Shown: in pieces, positions 14,221 through 22,523 of the stretch
Layout: the number at the start of each line of letters is the position of its first letter
How positions within the stretch are numbered: position 1 is the stretch's first letter
From: DASQPR01 sp035713725
Lineage (GTDB): Bacteria > Actinomycetota > Actinomycetes > Mycobacteriales > Micromonosporaceae
Assembly: GCA_035713725.1 (NCBI GenBank)
Contig: DASTMZ010000110.1
Coordinates: 1-27,016, forward strand
Direction of reading: 5' to 3'
Length of the DNA stretch: 27,016 nt
Made by a program: the position numbers and the translations under genes
Notes under the pieces: model-generated
The model's input: only the letters and a program-made list of their open reading frames with translations
The model's database searches: none
Told to the model about the DNA's origin: nothing

Positions 14221-14469
14221 TTGCTCAAGGTATCGCGCACGACGTTGTACCAATGGACGCGGCAAGGCCGCATCCGGGCGTACCGCGACGGACCAGAGTG
14301 GCGGTACCTACGCTCCGACGTCGTCAAGCTGCCGGCTGGCACGCCCGATGGTGGGCCGTCGCACCATCCATGTATTAGACCGTTCGCCGGGGCCACCGTC
14401 ACGTTCGACGGGACACGACCTCGTCGGCCCACTCGACGCACCCCGCTCGTCAGCCGTCGATCGCGGTGA
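14221..14469 (+). pseudogene. Excisionase/MerR-type HTH fragment
   Basis: From TTG 14221: LLKVSRTTLYQWTRQGRIRA then YRDGPEWRYLRSDVVKL matches the small HTH_17 excisionase domain (LLGVSRTTLYRWIRxGxIxAxRxGxxWRxxRSDL). The first helix (T..EAAELL) is missing and the tail after KLPAG is unlike family proteins and overlaps a minus-strand frame. Frame begins 32 bases after the regulator stop. Probably a truncated mobile-element gene, although a short peptide could still be made. Confidence 0.5.
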
Positions 14470-14605
14470 GCTGGCCTGCGGCGAGTATGTAGCGGGTGCC
14501 GTCCTCGGTTTCGACGGTCACGTAGCCGGGCTGAACCTGCGCCTGCGCTTCAATCGCGAGACCCTTACACCACTGGCGTTCAGGGCCAAAGGTCGGTGTG
14601 GGCAT
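14450..14605 (-). CDS. Small hypothetical protein
   Basis: A 51-residue frame from ATG 14605: MPTPTFGPERQWCKGLAIEA, VQPGYVTVETEDGTRYILAA and GQLTAIDG. The alternating beta-type pattern and absence of repeats look protein-like. The ribosome binding site is poor, and a GTG at 14659 would add 18 residues. Overlaps the end of the HTH fragment on the other strand. No family recognised. Confidence 0.35.
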   Translation of the reverse strand: MPTPTFGPERQWCKGLAIEAQAQVQPGYVTVETEDGTRYILAAGQLTAIDG

Positions 14606-14743
14606 CGCGGCTTGAGTGTCATTTGCCCGGGACGGGACCGATTTATTCCTCCGAGACACATTGAGTCTGGTTAAGGCGGCTGGAGATCGATTGCATGAGC
14701 GGTCTGTCGCACCTGTCGCCGAGTCGCTGGCCCTCGGCCGGGC

Positions 14744-16519
14744 TCACGTCCGCGGCATCTTCGGCGACTCGATGCGTTGCATGAGGCTTCGTGCCGCGGC
14801 GATGACTAGGTCTCGGTCGTATGTGATGGCGTATTCGTAGGTGGTGTCGTCGGGTTCGGCGGTGTCGGTTGGCGGGTGTCTGGCGACGAGTGCGGCGGCG
14901 AAGTGGGCGCCGACGACGATGACTGCCCATTCGTTGGCTAGTGGGTCGTCGGGGTGCAGTGGCGTGCCGCGGACGTGTGGTGCTGGTTCTGCGGGCATGT
15001 CTCGGCCGAGCGCGGCGACCATCACCGCGGTGGCGGCGATTTTGGCGTATCGGGTTCGGATCGGGTCGTCGAATCTGGCCGCTTGCTGGAAACATGCGAC
15101 CAGGACCCCGGGTTCGGATGGGTCGGCGGCGCGGTATTCGAGGTGCCTGCTGAGTGATCTCAGCAGTTGTCTGTTCGCGATCCGGGCGGATCGCTGTTTC
15201 GTGACGACCTCGTACGGTGTCGCCCGGCTGGTCGCCTCCGTGGGCAGCAGTGACAGGGTCGGGCTTCGCTTGCGCGGCCAGTGGTCGGCGATCGGCTTGG
15301 GTTTGCCGTATCGCCATCCCTGCGCCATGGTCGCTCCCATCGCCAGCGCCATGTCGGCGTGTTCGGGGGTTTCCACCCCCTCGGCGAGGATGATGGCGCC
15401 GGTGCGTTCGACCTCGGCTAGCACACCGTTGACGGTGCGCGCGACCGCGATGTCGGGGCTGCCCTGAATCAGGGACAGGTCCAGCTTGATGATGTCCGGG
15501 TGGACCAGCGGCATCATGGCCAGGCTGGCCGGTTCGGCACCGACGTCGTCGATGGCGATCCCGGACCCTTCGGCGCGGGCCGCCGTCACGGCGTCCAGGA
15601 CCGCCGCCGGGTCATGGGCGAGGTAGCGCTCGGTCAGTTCGACGACGACGTTGAGTTGGCTGGCGCCGGTTCGGATCGTTTCCAGCAGGTCGGGCGGGCA
15701 CTCGGTGCGCAGCGCGGCCGGCTCCGCGTTGACGAAAAGTGTGAAGTCGGGTGGTAGTGCCGCGTTGAGGGCTTCGCGGAATGCCGCGGCGCGGCATATC
15801 CAGTCCAGCTCGACTGCGCGACCGGTCTGGTAGGCGTAGCGGAACATCGCGGTCGGCATGGCAAACGGCGAGTTGTGGGGTCCGCGGGCGAGGGCTTCAA
15901 AGCCGCGGACCTGCGAGGAGGCAAGATCCACAACTGGCTGAAAGACAACCGAGACAAGCCGCAGGTCGATGAGCCGATCGAACTCGATGCGCAGCTCATC
16001 GGCGGCGGTGCTCTCCAGGGTGGCCGGGCGACGCACACCTCCAGTTTCCCCTGGCCACGCGACATGTGCGTCGAAAACGAGGGGTAGATAAGGCAGACGG
16101 TCCGCTCGGTGACTTAATGCGAGTGAATCGGCATTCGGGCGTGGAGGCCGCGTGTACCGCATGAGGATCACTGGTGCTCGCGGCTCAGCATGAGTTCCAG
16201 CAGCTGATTGTCGTCGTGAATGGGATTCGTGTTGCAGGATGACGACGTACCGGTTCGGTTGGTCTGCTGCCGCCTCCGCGTCACGGTGTGCCTCGCTGCG
16301 CAGCTCACGTACTGCGGCGCCATCCGCGCCCGATGTTTCACCGCGCTCGATCATCCGGACGATGCCGACATCGGTGCCGAGTCGGGGCCGTTGCAGGCTT
16401 GCCCGGACAGCGGGGACGGGCCCTGCCAGCCCACCGTGCCGGCGGGTATGTGCCGAGGATGCCGAACTGACCTGAGCGGACGGCCGGAAACTCGGCGGGT
16501 TAGGCCCAGCACGTGGCAC
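14744..16519 (-). CDS. EAL-domain protein with C-terminal DICT sensory domain
   Basis: Cytoplasmic signalling protein. The EAL part (residues about 170-405) shows VVFQPVVDL, RGFEALARGP, VVELTERYL, GIAIDDVGAEPASLAM, DIIKLDLSLI, AEGVETPEHADMALAMGATM and QGWRYGKP. The key acidic residues of cyclic-di-GMP phosphodiesterases (E of EAL, E of ELTER, the DD pair, K, E of EGVET) are present, although the loop reads DDVG instead of DDFG. The last 170 residues (TPYEVVTKQRSARIANRQLL, LVACFQQAARF, LANEWAVIVVGAHFAAALVA, YEYAITYDRDLVIAAA) form a DICT domain, which is linked to GGDEF/EAL and light or redox signalling. The open frame is 591 codons; ATG 16162 (MRYTRPPRP) or ATG 16354 are alternative starts since the first 120 to 150 residues match nothing known to me. 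Confidence 0.85.
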   Translation of the reverse strand: MPRAGPNPPSFRPSAQVSSASSAHTRRHGGLAGPVPAVRASLQRPRLGTDVGIVRMIERGETSGADGAAVRELRSEAHRDAEAAADQPNRYVVILQHESHSRRQSAAGTHAEPRAPVILMRYTRPPRPNADSLALSHRADRLPYLPLVFDAHVAWPGETGGVRRPATLESTAADELRIEFDRLIDLRLVSVVFQPVVDLASSQVRGFEALARGPHNSPFAMPTAMFRYAYQTGRAVELDWICRAAAFREALNAALPPDFTLFVNAEPAALRTECPPDLLETIRTGASQLNVVVELTERYLAHDPAAVLDAVTAARAEGSGIAIDDVGAEPASLAMMPLVHPDIIKLDLSLIQGSPDIAVARTVNGVLAEVERTGAIILAEGVETPEHADMALAMGATMAQGWRYGKPKPIADHWPRKRSPTLSLLPTEATSRATPYEVVTKQRSARIANRQLLRSLSRHLEYRAADPSEPGVLVACFQQAARFDDPIRTRYAKIAATAVMVAALGRDMPAEPAPHVRGTPLHPDDPLANEWAVIVVGAHFAAALVARHPPTDTAEPDDTTYEYAITYDRDLVIAAARSLMQRIESPKMPRT

Positions 16520-16579
16520 GCCAGCGGCCCAGGTGCCGGCGGCGCTGATGGTTTCCGGCCGGACGTGTCAACCCGCCGA
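16482..16579. repeat. Two interleaved inverted repeats upstream of the EAL-DICT gene
   Basis: GGCCGGAAAC (16482-16491) pairs with GTTTCCGGCC (16551-16560), and TCGGCGGGTT (16492-16501) pairs with AACCCGCCGA (16570-16579). The arms run A-B-A'-B', so both stems cannot form as nested hairpins. They lie between the DEAD-box pseudogene and the EAL-DICT gene. Confidence 0.6.
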
Positions 16580-16635
16580 CCCCGAGGCGGCGGACGCGCC
16601 TGGCCTGGCCTTCGAAGACGCAACGACGCGACCGA

Positions 16636-17965
16636 TCACGCATCGACAAATTGTGGCGACGGGTCGGAGGGTCTCGGGTGATTACCGGTGCCGCCTACGG
16701 CGTTCACTCCGGCCTCCGCGAGCAGCCGGGCGGTCTCGCGACGCTCCTCGGGCAGTACCAACGTGACTACCCTGCCGGCTCTGCCAGCCCGGGCGGTGCG
16801 GCCACCACGATGCAGATAGTCCTTCGCCGTTGTCGGCGGATCGACGTTGACTACCAGATCCACGTCGTCGACGTCGATGCCGCGCGCCGCAAGCGATGTC
16901 GCAGCGAGAGTCTGGACGGAGCCGTCACGGAACCCATCGAGGGCACGCGTGCGTTGCGGCTGTGACTTGCCACCATGCAGTGCCGCGGCGTCGACTCCGC
17001 TTGCCCGCAGTTGGCGGGTCAGCCGGTCGGCGCGATGCTTGGTACCGACGAACATGAGCACTCGGCCGTCGCGTGCGGCGATGTGCGTCGTGGTGTCGTT
17101 CTTGTCTTCCGCCGCAACGTGCAGCACGTGGTGATCCAACGTGGACAGCGCGGCGGCCGGTGGATCGACCGAGTGTCGCGCGGGTTCGGTGAGGAACCGT
17201 CGCACCAACCGATCGACGTCGGCGTCGAGCGTCGCAGAGAACAGCAATCGCTGCCGGAGGAGTCCATTCGCGACAGCAGCGCGGAAACTTGCGGCAGGAA
17301 CCTCATGTCAGCCATCTGGTCGGCCTCGTCGAGCATGCAGATCTCTACCCGGTCGAGCCGGCAGTCACGGCGATGGACAAGGTCGTTGAGACGGCCCGGG
17401 GTAGCGATCACGATGTCGGCGCCGCGGCGCAACGCGTCGGCCTGTCGAGTGAGTGACAGGCCGCCGACAGCCACAACGGTCGACATGCCGACTGCTGCGG
17501 CGTACGGCGTGAGCACGTCGGCGATCTGCGCGGCGAGTTCCCGCGTTGGAACCAGTACGGCAGCCCGCGGTGTACGCGGCACTCGTGAATCGGCGCCACG
17601 AGCAGCCAGCCGAGTGAGCATTCCTAGCCCGAAGGCGAGGGTTTTGCCGGACCGGTGCGGGCCCGACCGAGCACATCCCGACCGGCGACCGCATCCGACA
17701 GCGTTGCGGATTGGATCGGTGTCGCCGTGGTCAGGCCCTGCCTGGCCAACACCCGCAGCAGCGCGCGGTCAAGCGGCATATCCGCGAAAGACTGCGGCGC
17801 GGGCGTCGCAGCCGAGGAAATGATCGGGTGCACCGAACGGATGCCACTCGATCGCGGTCTGGCATTGGGGATAGACACGCTGTCGGTACGGGTTGTCACG
17901 GTCGAAGATTCGGGAAGCGACGGCCGCGATTGCCACGGTCGATGAGCACGCGTGCGCGTGACCAA
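16636..17965 (-). pseudogene. DEAD-box RNA helicase, frameshifted
   Basis: A nearly full-length DEAD-box helicase in three frames. Part 1 has the Q motif (FADMPLDRALLRVLARQGL, ATPIQSATL) and runs to GRARTG, where one missing base turns the Walker A GSGKT into PAKPS. Part 2 holds PTRELAAQIADVL, ATPGRLNDLV and MLDEADQMADM, then a second frameshift near 17260. Part 3 has MLFSATLDADVDRLV, VLMFVGTKHRADRL, LAARGIDVDDVDLVV and HRGGRTARAGRAGR. Start is uncertain: TTG 17965 with AAAGG upstream, or GTG 17899. Such helicases unwind structured RNA, often in cold. The two lesions rule out activity unless the sequence is wrong at both spots. Confidence 0.85.
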
Positions 17966-18220
17966 AATGGAGCCTTTCGTAGACGGCCCAACGGAAGCGG
18001 CCGCCGGCAAGGGCGACCCGATCCGTTACGGGCCAAAGAATAGACAGCACAACTCGCAACCGGCGCACCACGCGGTGGATCGATTGATGATGGCCGGAGA
18101 AGGCTCGGTGGCGTGCCGCGGGCGGGTAACTGAAACCACCACGCCTCACCGCACGCGAACCGGCCACGCCGCGAGACGGGTCAACGAACCCGTACCCTGC
18201 GGCGCTAATGGCAGGCGTGA

Positions 18221-18424
18221 TCAGACGACGCGTACCGCATCGGCTTGCGGGCCACGGTCGCCGCGGACAACCTCGAACTCGACTCGCTGGTTCTCATGAA
18301 GTTCGCGATATCCGTCGGCCTGAATCGCTGAGTGGTGGACGAAAACGTCGCGCTCTTCGCCGTCGACGGTGATGAATCAAAAGCCTTTTTCGGCGTTGAA
18401 CCACTTGACTGTGCCAGTGGACAT
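18221..18424 (-). pseudogene. cspA: Cold-shock protein gene with one internal TGA
   Basis: A complete 67-codon CspA: MSTGTVKWFNAEKGF, TGA, FITVDGEERDVFVHHSAI, QADGYRELHENQRVEFEVV and RGDRGPQADAVRVV. Both RNA-binding motifs (KGFGFI and VFVHH) are otherwise intact. ATG 18424 has GAGGAG nine bases upstream. The stop at 18379-18377 stands where the central glycine of KGFGFI belongs, explained by one GGA to TGA change. No other damage is seen, so the mutation is recent, or a sequencing error, or the codon is read through. Function of the family: single-stranded RNA chaperone in the cytoplasm. Confidence 0.85.
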
Positions 18425-18579
18425 TTTGTGATGCTCCTCATGTTGGATGGGCGACCGCACGCTGCGGAGGCCCGAAGGCCGTCTCAAGCAGCAGGAGAGC
18501 TACGGCGAATCCAACGAGAAGGCCGACCCGACGAACGGGCGAAAACGCAACCACAAACTAGAAACTGCATGCCTGCCTT

Positions 18580-18790
18580 ACACGGCCGAGGGTTCGGTGG
18601 ATGCGACAGTGCGTCGCGCTGAGCTCGTTCGATGTCGCGGCGGCCGAGCCACATCGAGGGCTTCCGGTCGAGACGGCGCACAGCGTGGCAGATCTCTGCC
18701 CGCCGCGTGTCAACTGCCCCACCAGGCGTTCGGCGAGCGTCCAATGAGACCCACGGCCGAACGACGACGGCACTGGCTACGACTTTGGGC
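18580..18790 (-). pseudogene. Possible CBS-domain protein remnant
   Basis: Joining three minus-strand frames gives VVASAVVVRPWVSLDA, LAERLVGQLTRGGQRSATLC, AVSTGSP, and MWLGRRDIERAQRDALSHPP. The rhythm (a vvv-RP-W-vSLdaAerLv opening and a later G-RRDIERA) is that of one CBS module, as found after site-2 proteases and in stress proteins. Two frameshifts are needed, so this is at best a relic. Reading it as CBS is inference. Confidence 0.35.
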
Positions 18791-19184
18791 TCGGCGTGGC
18801 TTGTCAGATGCCACGAATGCCGCGCCGGCCTACGAGAGGACGCCACGACAACCCGGTCGCCGAGCCGGGCGGATGAGTCAATGTGTGTCGGGACGGAATC
18901 GTCGACCTGGCAAGGCTACCGAGATGTGCCGAATTCGTGCCGTCTTCGTGCGACATGCGGCTCGACGATCGAAACAGTTTGCCGGTTTCCAGCGGGTCCG
19001 GCGGGCACTTCGTCCTCCGGTATATAACGGTCGCGTTGTCGGAATCGCGGTTCCCGCAGAGGAGTAGCGTGTGGTAATCCGGGGTCGCTACGTCCGACAT
19101 GATCGTGTCAACCGAATACAGATTTGGCCGACTCCTCGGGTTGGACTTGGTGTCACCCCACCCGGCTCTCGCAAGGAGAACGTC

Positions 19185-19649
19185 GTGACCACTCCGCCGG
19201 GCAGCAGTGCGGCACCCATTGCGCCGCGAATCCGACTCGGACCGTTGACTGCCCGAGAGACCGTGCTGGACGGCGGTTGGTGGCCGCGCTCCGGCGATGT
19301 GTACGCCGAACTCCCCGGCTTGGTTTTGGCTATCGACCACCGTTTCGGTCCGGTGCGTCGGATGGTGCTGAGCGCGGCGGGCTGGGCCGATCATCCCCGC
19401 CACATTCGAGTCGAGAGCCGCACCATCCGCCTCGACTTCTTTGACAGCCAGCCGATTTCTGTGGCGACGGCCGTGTGTGACGGCGGCCGACGCATCGACC
19501 TGCTTGTTGTCGCGCCGGGCGAGAGCATCGGCACCGCCGAGGCCGCGATGACCATGGCCGCGACAACCGAGAACGCTGTGCTACCCGGCAACATCGCGGA
19601 CGCGGCGAGCATCGCGCCCAGACAGGCGTCCGACTCCGACCAGGTGTGA
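19185..19649 (+). CDS. DUF5994 family protein
   Basis: A 154-residue cytoplasmic protein of DUF5994, an actinobacterial family without known activity. Matches: PRIRLGPLTARETVLDGGWW, PRSGDVYAELPGLVLAIDHR, FGPVRRMVLSAAGWADHPRH, TIRLDFFDSQPISVATAV and RIDLLVVAPGES. The last 40 residues are Ala/Thr-rich and helical. GTG 19185 (VTTPPG) is chosen since AAGGAG lies six bases upstream; the open frame continues to 19071 without a comparable site. DUF5994 genes often lie among stress genes, and here the neighbours are broken cold-shock and phosphorelay genes. Confidence 0.85.
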   Translation: MTTPPGSSAAPIAPRIRLGPLTARETVLDGGWWPRSGDVYAELPGLVLAIDHRFGPVRRMVLSAAGWADHPRHIRVESRTIRLDFFDSQPISVATAVCDGGRRIDLLVVAPGESIGTAEAAMTMAATTENAVLPGNIADAASIAPRQASDSDQV

Positions 19650-19904
19650 CCGTAAGGCCGCCGTGTTCGGCGCGTGTGGGGGACTCGCCTTAGTAGGTGA
19701 TCTTGTTGGTCACAGTTTGCTGTCGGCCTACCAGCGGTTATCACGGTCGCCCCACCCGCCTGCGGTGCCCACAAGCGTCGCCGCGGCGTATTGAAGCCAG
19801 CGCACGCTGATTTCATCGTTGACGAAGCCGCCGATCGTGGCGATTTCAGCGTTCGGTTTGATACCGACTTATCAACGGTTGGGGCTGCAGCGCGCCCCGG
19901 CGGC
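19650..19904. other. Stretch without a supported gene
   Basis: Only short frames are present; no motif recognised. A forward frame (19791-19976) with HADFIVDEAADRGDFSVRFD looks protein-like but has no known homologue or ribosome binding site. Confidence 0.4.
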
Positions 19905-20215
19905 CTATGTTTGAGGAGCGAAAATCCGCACCGTCACGCCACTGGGGCTACTCGTCAGGCCGATATCTGGACATAGGCATTCGGCCAGCCACAGGCCGCG
20001 GCCGCTCAAGGCGTCGGGCGGCTGTCGGTGTCCGTTGCGCGTCGGTGTCAGCGGCCCGGCGAAGCCGGTACCATGATCGCTCACTTCGACGTGTACACCG
20101 TCACGGGCGTGCACGATCGTGAACAGACCACCACCCCCACCGTGAATGATGGCGTTCGACGCTATCTCGTTTACGGCGACCACAAGATCGTGAACTCGGC
20201 CGTCGGGGAACCCCC
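19905..20215 (-). pseudogene. RsbW-like ATPase (HATPase_c_2) C-terminal part
   Basis: VHDLVVAVNEIASNAIIHGG (N box), VHVEVSDHGTGFAGPL (G1 box with DxGxGF) and GRGLWLAECLCPDIG (G2 region) identify a GHKL ATPase of the anti-sigma-factor kinase type, which phosphorylates STAS proteins or binds a sigma factor. The first about 40 residues are absent: upstream the sequence passes directly into the GAF remnant. The open frame extends to 20279, but those codons lie in the GAF segment in a wrong frame. No credible start, so it is classed as truncated. Confidence 0.7.
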
Positions 20216-20470
20216 GGCACGGAAGCCTTCCTGACAAGGACCCTCGTCGGCCTGAAGCTGGAATAGTTCCAGCAGCCATGTGCGTTCGGACGAAGCTGCC
20301 ACCACCCCGTCAGTGAGCGGCCCGACGCGGACACGCCCAGTACCTGTACACATCGCTCGGTAAGCACGTGCAAAAAGTCGATCAGGTCGAATTCCGTCGA
20401 CGAGAGTGTCGGTCATATCGACGAACACATCGGCTAGCTTGATCTCGACGATGCCATTCACCTCGTCGTA
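20216..20470 (-). pseudogene. GAF-domain (GAF-ANTAR type) N-terminal remnant
   Basis: Joined frames: LADVFVDMTDTLVD, (FD)LIDFLHVLTERCVQVLGV, VAASSERTWLLELFQLQADE and GPCQEGFRAGG. This is the opening of the GAF domain in actinobacterial GAF-ANTAR regulators (AxTLVDxFDxxxxLxxLxxRCVxLLxVxAAG...VAASSExxRLLELFQLQxxEGPC). Two frameshifts are needed, and after EGFRAGG the sequence switches to the RsbW-like tail, so ANTAR is missing. A deletion fused the two genes. Confidence 0.7.
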
Positions 20471-20631
20471 CGTTGTTCGGCGGCGCGGCGACGGACTCGA
20501 TCGGCTTGGACGCTGACGGTGTCCACTGCGGTGCCGAGGTGCTGGTGACCACCGAGATGCTGCTGGGCAGTGGCGAGCAGGTCGCGCTGTGAGCGCCCGA
20601 CCGTGACGCGCTGGGGAATGCGGGTCGGCAC
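20458..20631 (-). CDS. Unidentified small frame, possibly antitoxin-like
   Basis: From GTG 20631: VPTRIPQRVTVGRSQRDLLA, TAQQHLGGHQHLGTAVDTVS and VRRRAAEQRTTR. The charged helical character and the RRRAAEQ end recall VapB-type antitoxins, but no motif is decisive and no toxin gene follows. The stop abuts the GAF remnant. Could be the end of a larger decayed gene. Confidence 0.25.
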   Translation of the reverse strand: MPTRIPQRVTVGRSQRDLLATAQQHLGGHQHLGTAVDTVSVQADRVRRRAAEQRTTR

Positions 20632-20679
20632 TGGCAGACCCCCGATGGCCGTGGCTGAGCTGCGCACTCCCAGGCGTCA

Positions 20680-20953
20680 AGACGTGCCATGGCCAGCGAT
20701 GGGCTGAAGCGTATCGAGTGACCGACGCGACTTGGTGGGTACGCCAACTACGAGGCGTTCATCTATGACACGAACCTGAAGCGACCCGACAGCTAGGGGT
20801 GTCGCCCTCCGGTTGCGAGGAGCGCGGCAGCATTCGCTTGGCCAGAAGACGATCCGCAGCCTGCCGTCAGCCGACTACACGACGAGCCCATGCATCGACC
20901 AGTCAATGCACACGCGTGCAGGGTGTTTGCGGTGGATAGTGGCAGTAATCGAT
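20680..20953. other. Stretch without a supported gene
   Basis: No intact gene. A forward frame around 20740-20798 reads GYANYEAFIYDTNLKRPDS followed by a stop, resembling the end of some enzyme, but it is too short to name. This is decayed DNA next to the broken tRNA. Confidence 0.4.
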
Positions 20954-20994
20954 GGATTAGGAAACCGTTGCTCTATCCCCTGAGCTACGAGGGC
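20954..20994 (-). pseudogene. 5' half of tRNA-Arg(CCT)
   Basis: On the minus strand GCCCTCG-TA-GCTC-AGGGGATA-GAGC, then A and ACGGTTTCCTAA, give the acceptor 5' strand, D-arm and anticodon CCT of tRNA-Arg. After the anticodon loop the sequence stops matching: the 3' anticodon strand has two mismatches, and there is no TTCGA T-arm or matching CGAGGGC acceptor strand. The tRNA is broken at the anticodon arm, a frequent crossover point of integrases. Confidence 0.7.
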
Positions 20995-21085
20995 GGGACT
21001 CGGTCGAGAATACCGGTCTGGGCGTGTTGGCCTGTAGCTGGGCGTCCGGCGTGGCTGCTAGACCTGTGCTGGCGCGACGATGCGT

Positions 21086-21140
21086 TCAGGGTTCGATGAG
21101 TCCGGTTCGGATGGCATAACGGGTGAGCGCTGGTCCGCTG
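21086..21140 (-). pseudogene. Possible C-terminal scrap of a LuxR-family regulator
   Basis: The minus strand ends a frame with LTRYAIRTGLIEP and TGA. Many NarL/LuxR-type response regulators finish with xxRYAIRxGLIEP. Nothing further upstream fits, so this is a fragment at best. Confidence 0.25.
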
Positions 21141-21240
21141 CCTGATCGTCCTCGCCCTTGTCACCGTCGGGTTTCAGTCCGCAGACCGTGCTGCACCTCG
21201 ACCCGTCGATCGTCGCGTTCCTGGGCGCCGGCCGCCGGTC
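21135..21240 (+). pseudogene. Possible SLC13/CitMHS-type transporter scrap
   Basis: CLIVLALVTVGF and, after a frameshift, VLHLDPSIVAFLGAG resemble a transmembrane segment and the following loop of SLC13/arsenite-citrate permeases (LH-x-x-P-x-x-VAxLGAG). The sequence then enters the end of the lacI gene on the other strand. A short fragment; identification tentative. Confidence 0.3.
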
Positions 21241-22282
21241 AGTCGACGGCTGGCGGACGGTCAGAACTGGCCCGAACGATGAGCGTCGGTGACACGCGGG
21301 TCTCCGACGCGACGTCCGAGCCGTCGATCATGTCAAGCATCGTGCGCAGCCCGCAGCGTCCGACCTCATTGAAGTCCTGCCGGACCGTCGTCAACGCCGG
21401 CACGAAATATTCCGCTTCCGGCATGTCGTCGAAGCCGACGACGCTGACCTGGCCGGGAACGTCAATCTCCGCTTCGTTGAGCGCGTGCAGCACGCCGAGT
21501 GCCATCTGGTCGTTCGCTACGAACACCGCGGTCACGCCCGGGATGGCCGCCAGGCGACGACCCGCCTCGTACCCCGACCTCGCGCTCCAGTCCCCGGTCA
21601 GGGTTGGCGGCGCGGGTACGCCGGCGTCATCAAGGGCGGCGCGCCAGCCTTCCATACGCTGCAGTGCTTCGGGCCAGTCACTCGGGCCGGCGATATGCCA
21701 GACCGTTCGGTGGCCCAGATCAAGCAGATGCCGCGTGGCCAACCGGGCGCCGTTGTACTGGTCGACCACGACGACCCGCATGTCCCGACCGAAACTCGCT
21801 TCGAGGGCCAGCACCGGTAGGCCGCGCGGCAGGTCGCGGACCGCATGTGCGGCCGCGCTGGACGGTGCGATCACGATGACACCCTCGACGGACTGCTCGG
21901 CGAGCATGCCGACTGCACGATCCACCGATCCGGTGGTGTCCTTTTCGGAGAGAGTGACAACGGTGATGGCGTACTGCTGTTCTTGCGCGGCGCGCTGGAT
22001 CCCGAGCAACGTCGAAGACGGGCCGTACAGTTCAGCATCGAACCCCAGCACGCCGATCGTTCGGCTGCGCCGAGTGGCCAGTCCACGGGCGAGTGCGTTC
22101 GGGCGGTAGTCAAGCTGCCGCATGGCTTTCAGCACACGCTCGCGGGTGGCATCTCGTACGTTCGGGTGTCCGTTGATTACGCGCGACACAGTCTGGTGCG
22201 AGACGCCGGCGAGTCGCGCGACATCGTGCATGACCGCACGGCCCGGCACCGATTCGCGGGCCGTGGCCTTCACACGATCCAT
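21239..22282 (-). CDS. LacI-family transcriptional repressor
   Basis: A 347-residue sugar-responsive repressor. The N-terminal HTH is HDVARLAGVSHQTVSRVING then the hinge RPNALARGLATRRSRTIGVL; the rest is a periplasmic-binding-protein-like effector domain with VEGVIVIAPSS, VVVDQYNGARLATRHLLDLG, HIAGPSDWPEALQRMEGWRA, VFVANDQMALGVLHALNE, and VSVVGFDDMPEAEYFVPALT. ATG 22282 is chosen (MDRVKATARE) because it precedes the HTH closely; ATG 22231 or the longer frame to 22402 are possible. It lies downstream of the aldo/keto reductase, same strand, and opposite the sugar importer. Two palindromes (22524 and 23655) are probable operators. Confidence 0.9.
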   Translation of the reverse strand: MDRVKATARESVPGRAVMHDVARLAGVSHQTVSRVINGHPNVRDATRERVLKAMRQLDYRPNALARGLATRRSRTIGVLGFDAELYGPSSTLLGIQRAAQEQQYAITVVTLSEKDTTGSVDRAVGMLAEQSVEGVIVIAPSSAAAHAVRDLPRGLPVLALEASFGRDMRVVVVDQYNGARLATRHLLDLGHRTVWHIAGPSDWPEALQRMEGWRAALDDAGVPAPPTLTGDWSARSGYEAGRRLAAIPGVTAVFVANDQMALGVLHALNEAEIDVPGQVSVVGFDDMPEAEYFVPALTTVRQDFNEVGRCGLRTMLDMIDGSDVASETRVSPTLIVRASSDRPPAVD

Positions 22283-22523
22283 GCCCCGATCGTAATCCGG
22301 ACGATCTTGCACGACAGTTGGCTCCGTTCCGGTCAGTGGTAGCCGAACATCCTCACGCGGGCGGCGGTAACGTCGTCGGCCACGCAAAGCTCGGGGCAGC
22401 ACGGTCCGGTCGCTGGCGGTGAGTCAGGCTCTTGGTCGGGTGACAAGGTCGGGCGTCGACAACCACGCAGCGCGCGTTACTGGGAGACGTGCGATCAGCT
22501 CATCCCTTGGCCGCAATCCGAAT

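Noticed and set aside
18377..18379. Recoding of TGA as glycine in the cold-shock gene
   Set aside because: TGA ends many clearly normal genes here (for example the two hsp20 genes and the permease), so the code is standard; a mutation or error is simpler.
21123..22109. Long forward frame of 328 codons opposite lacI
   Set aside because: Ser/Arg/Thr-rich shadow of the lacI gene.
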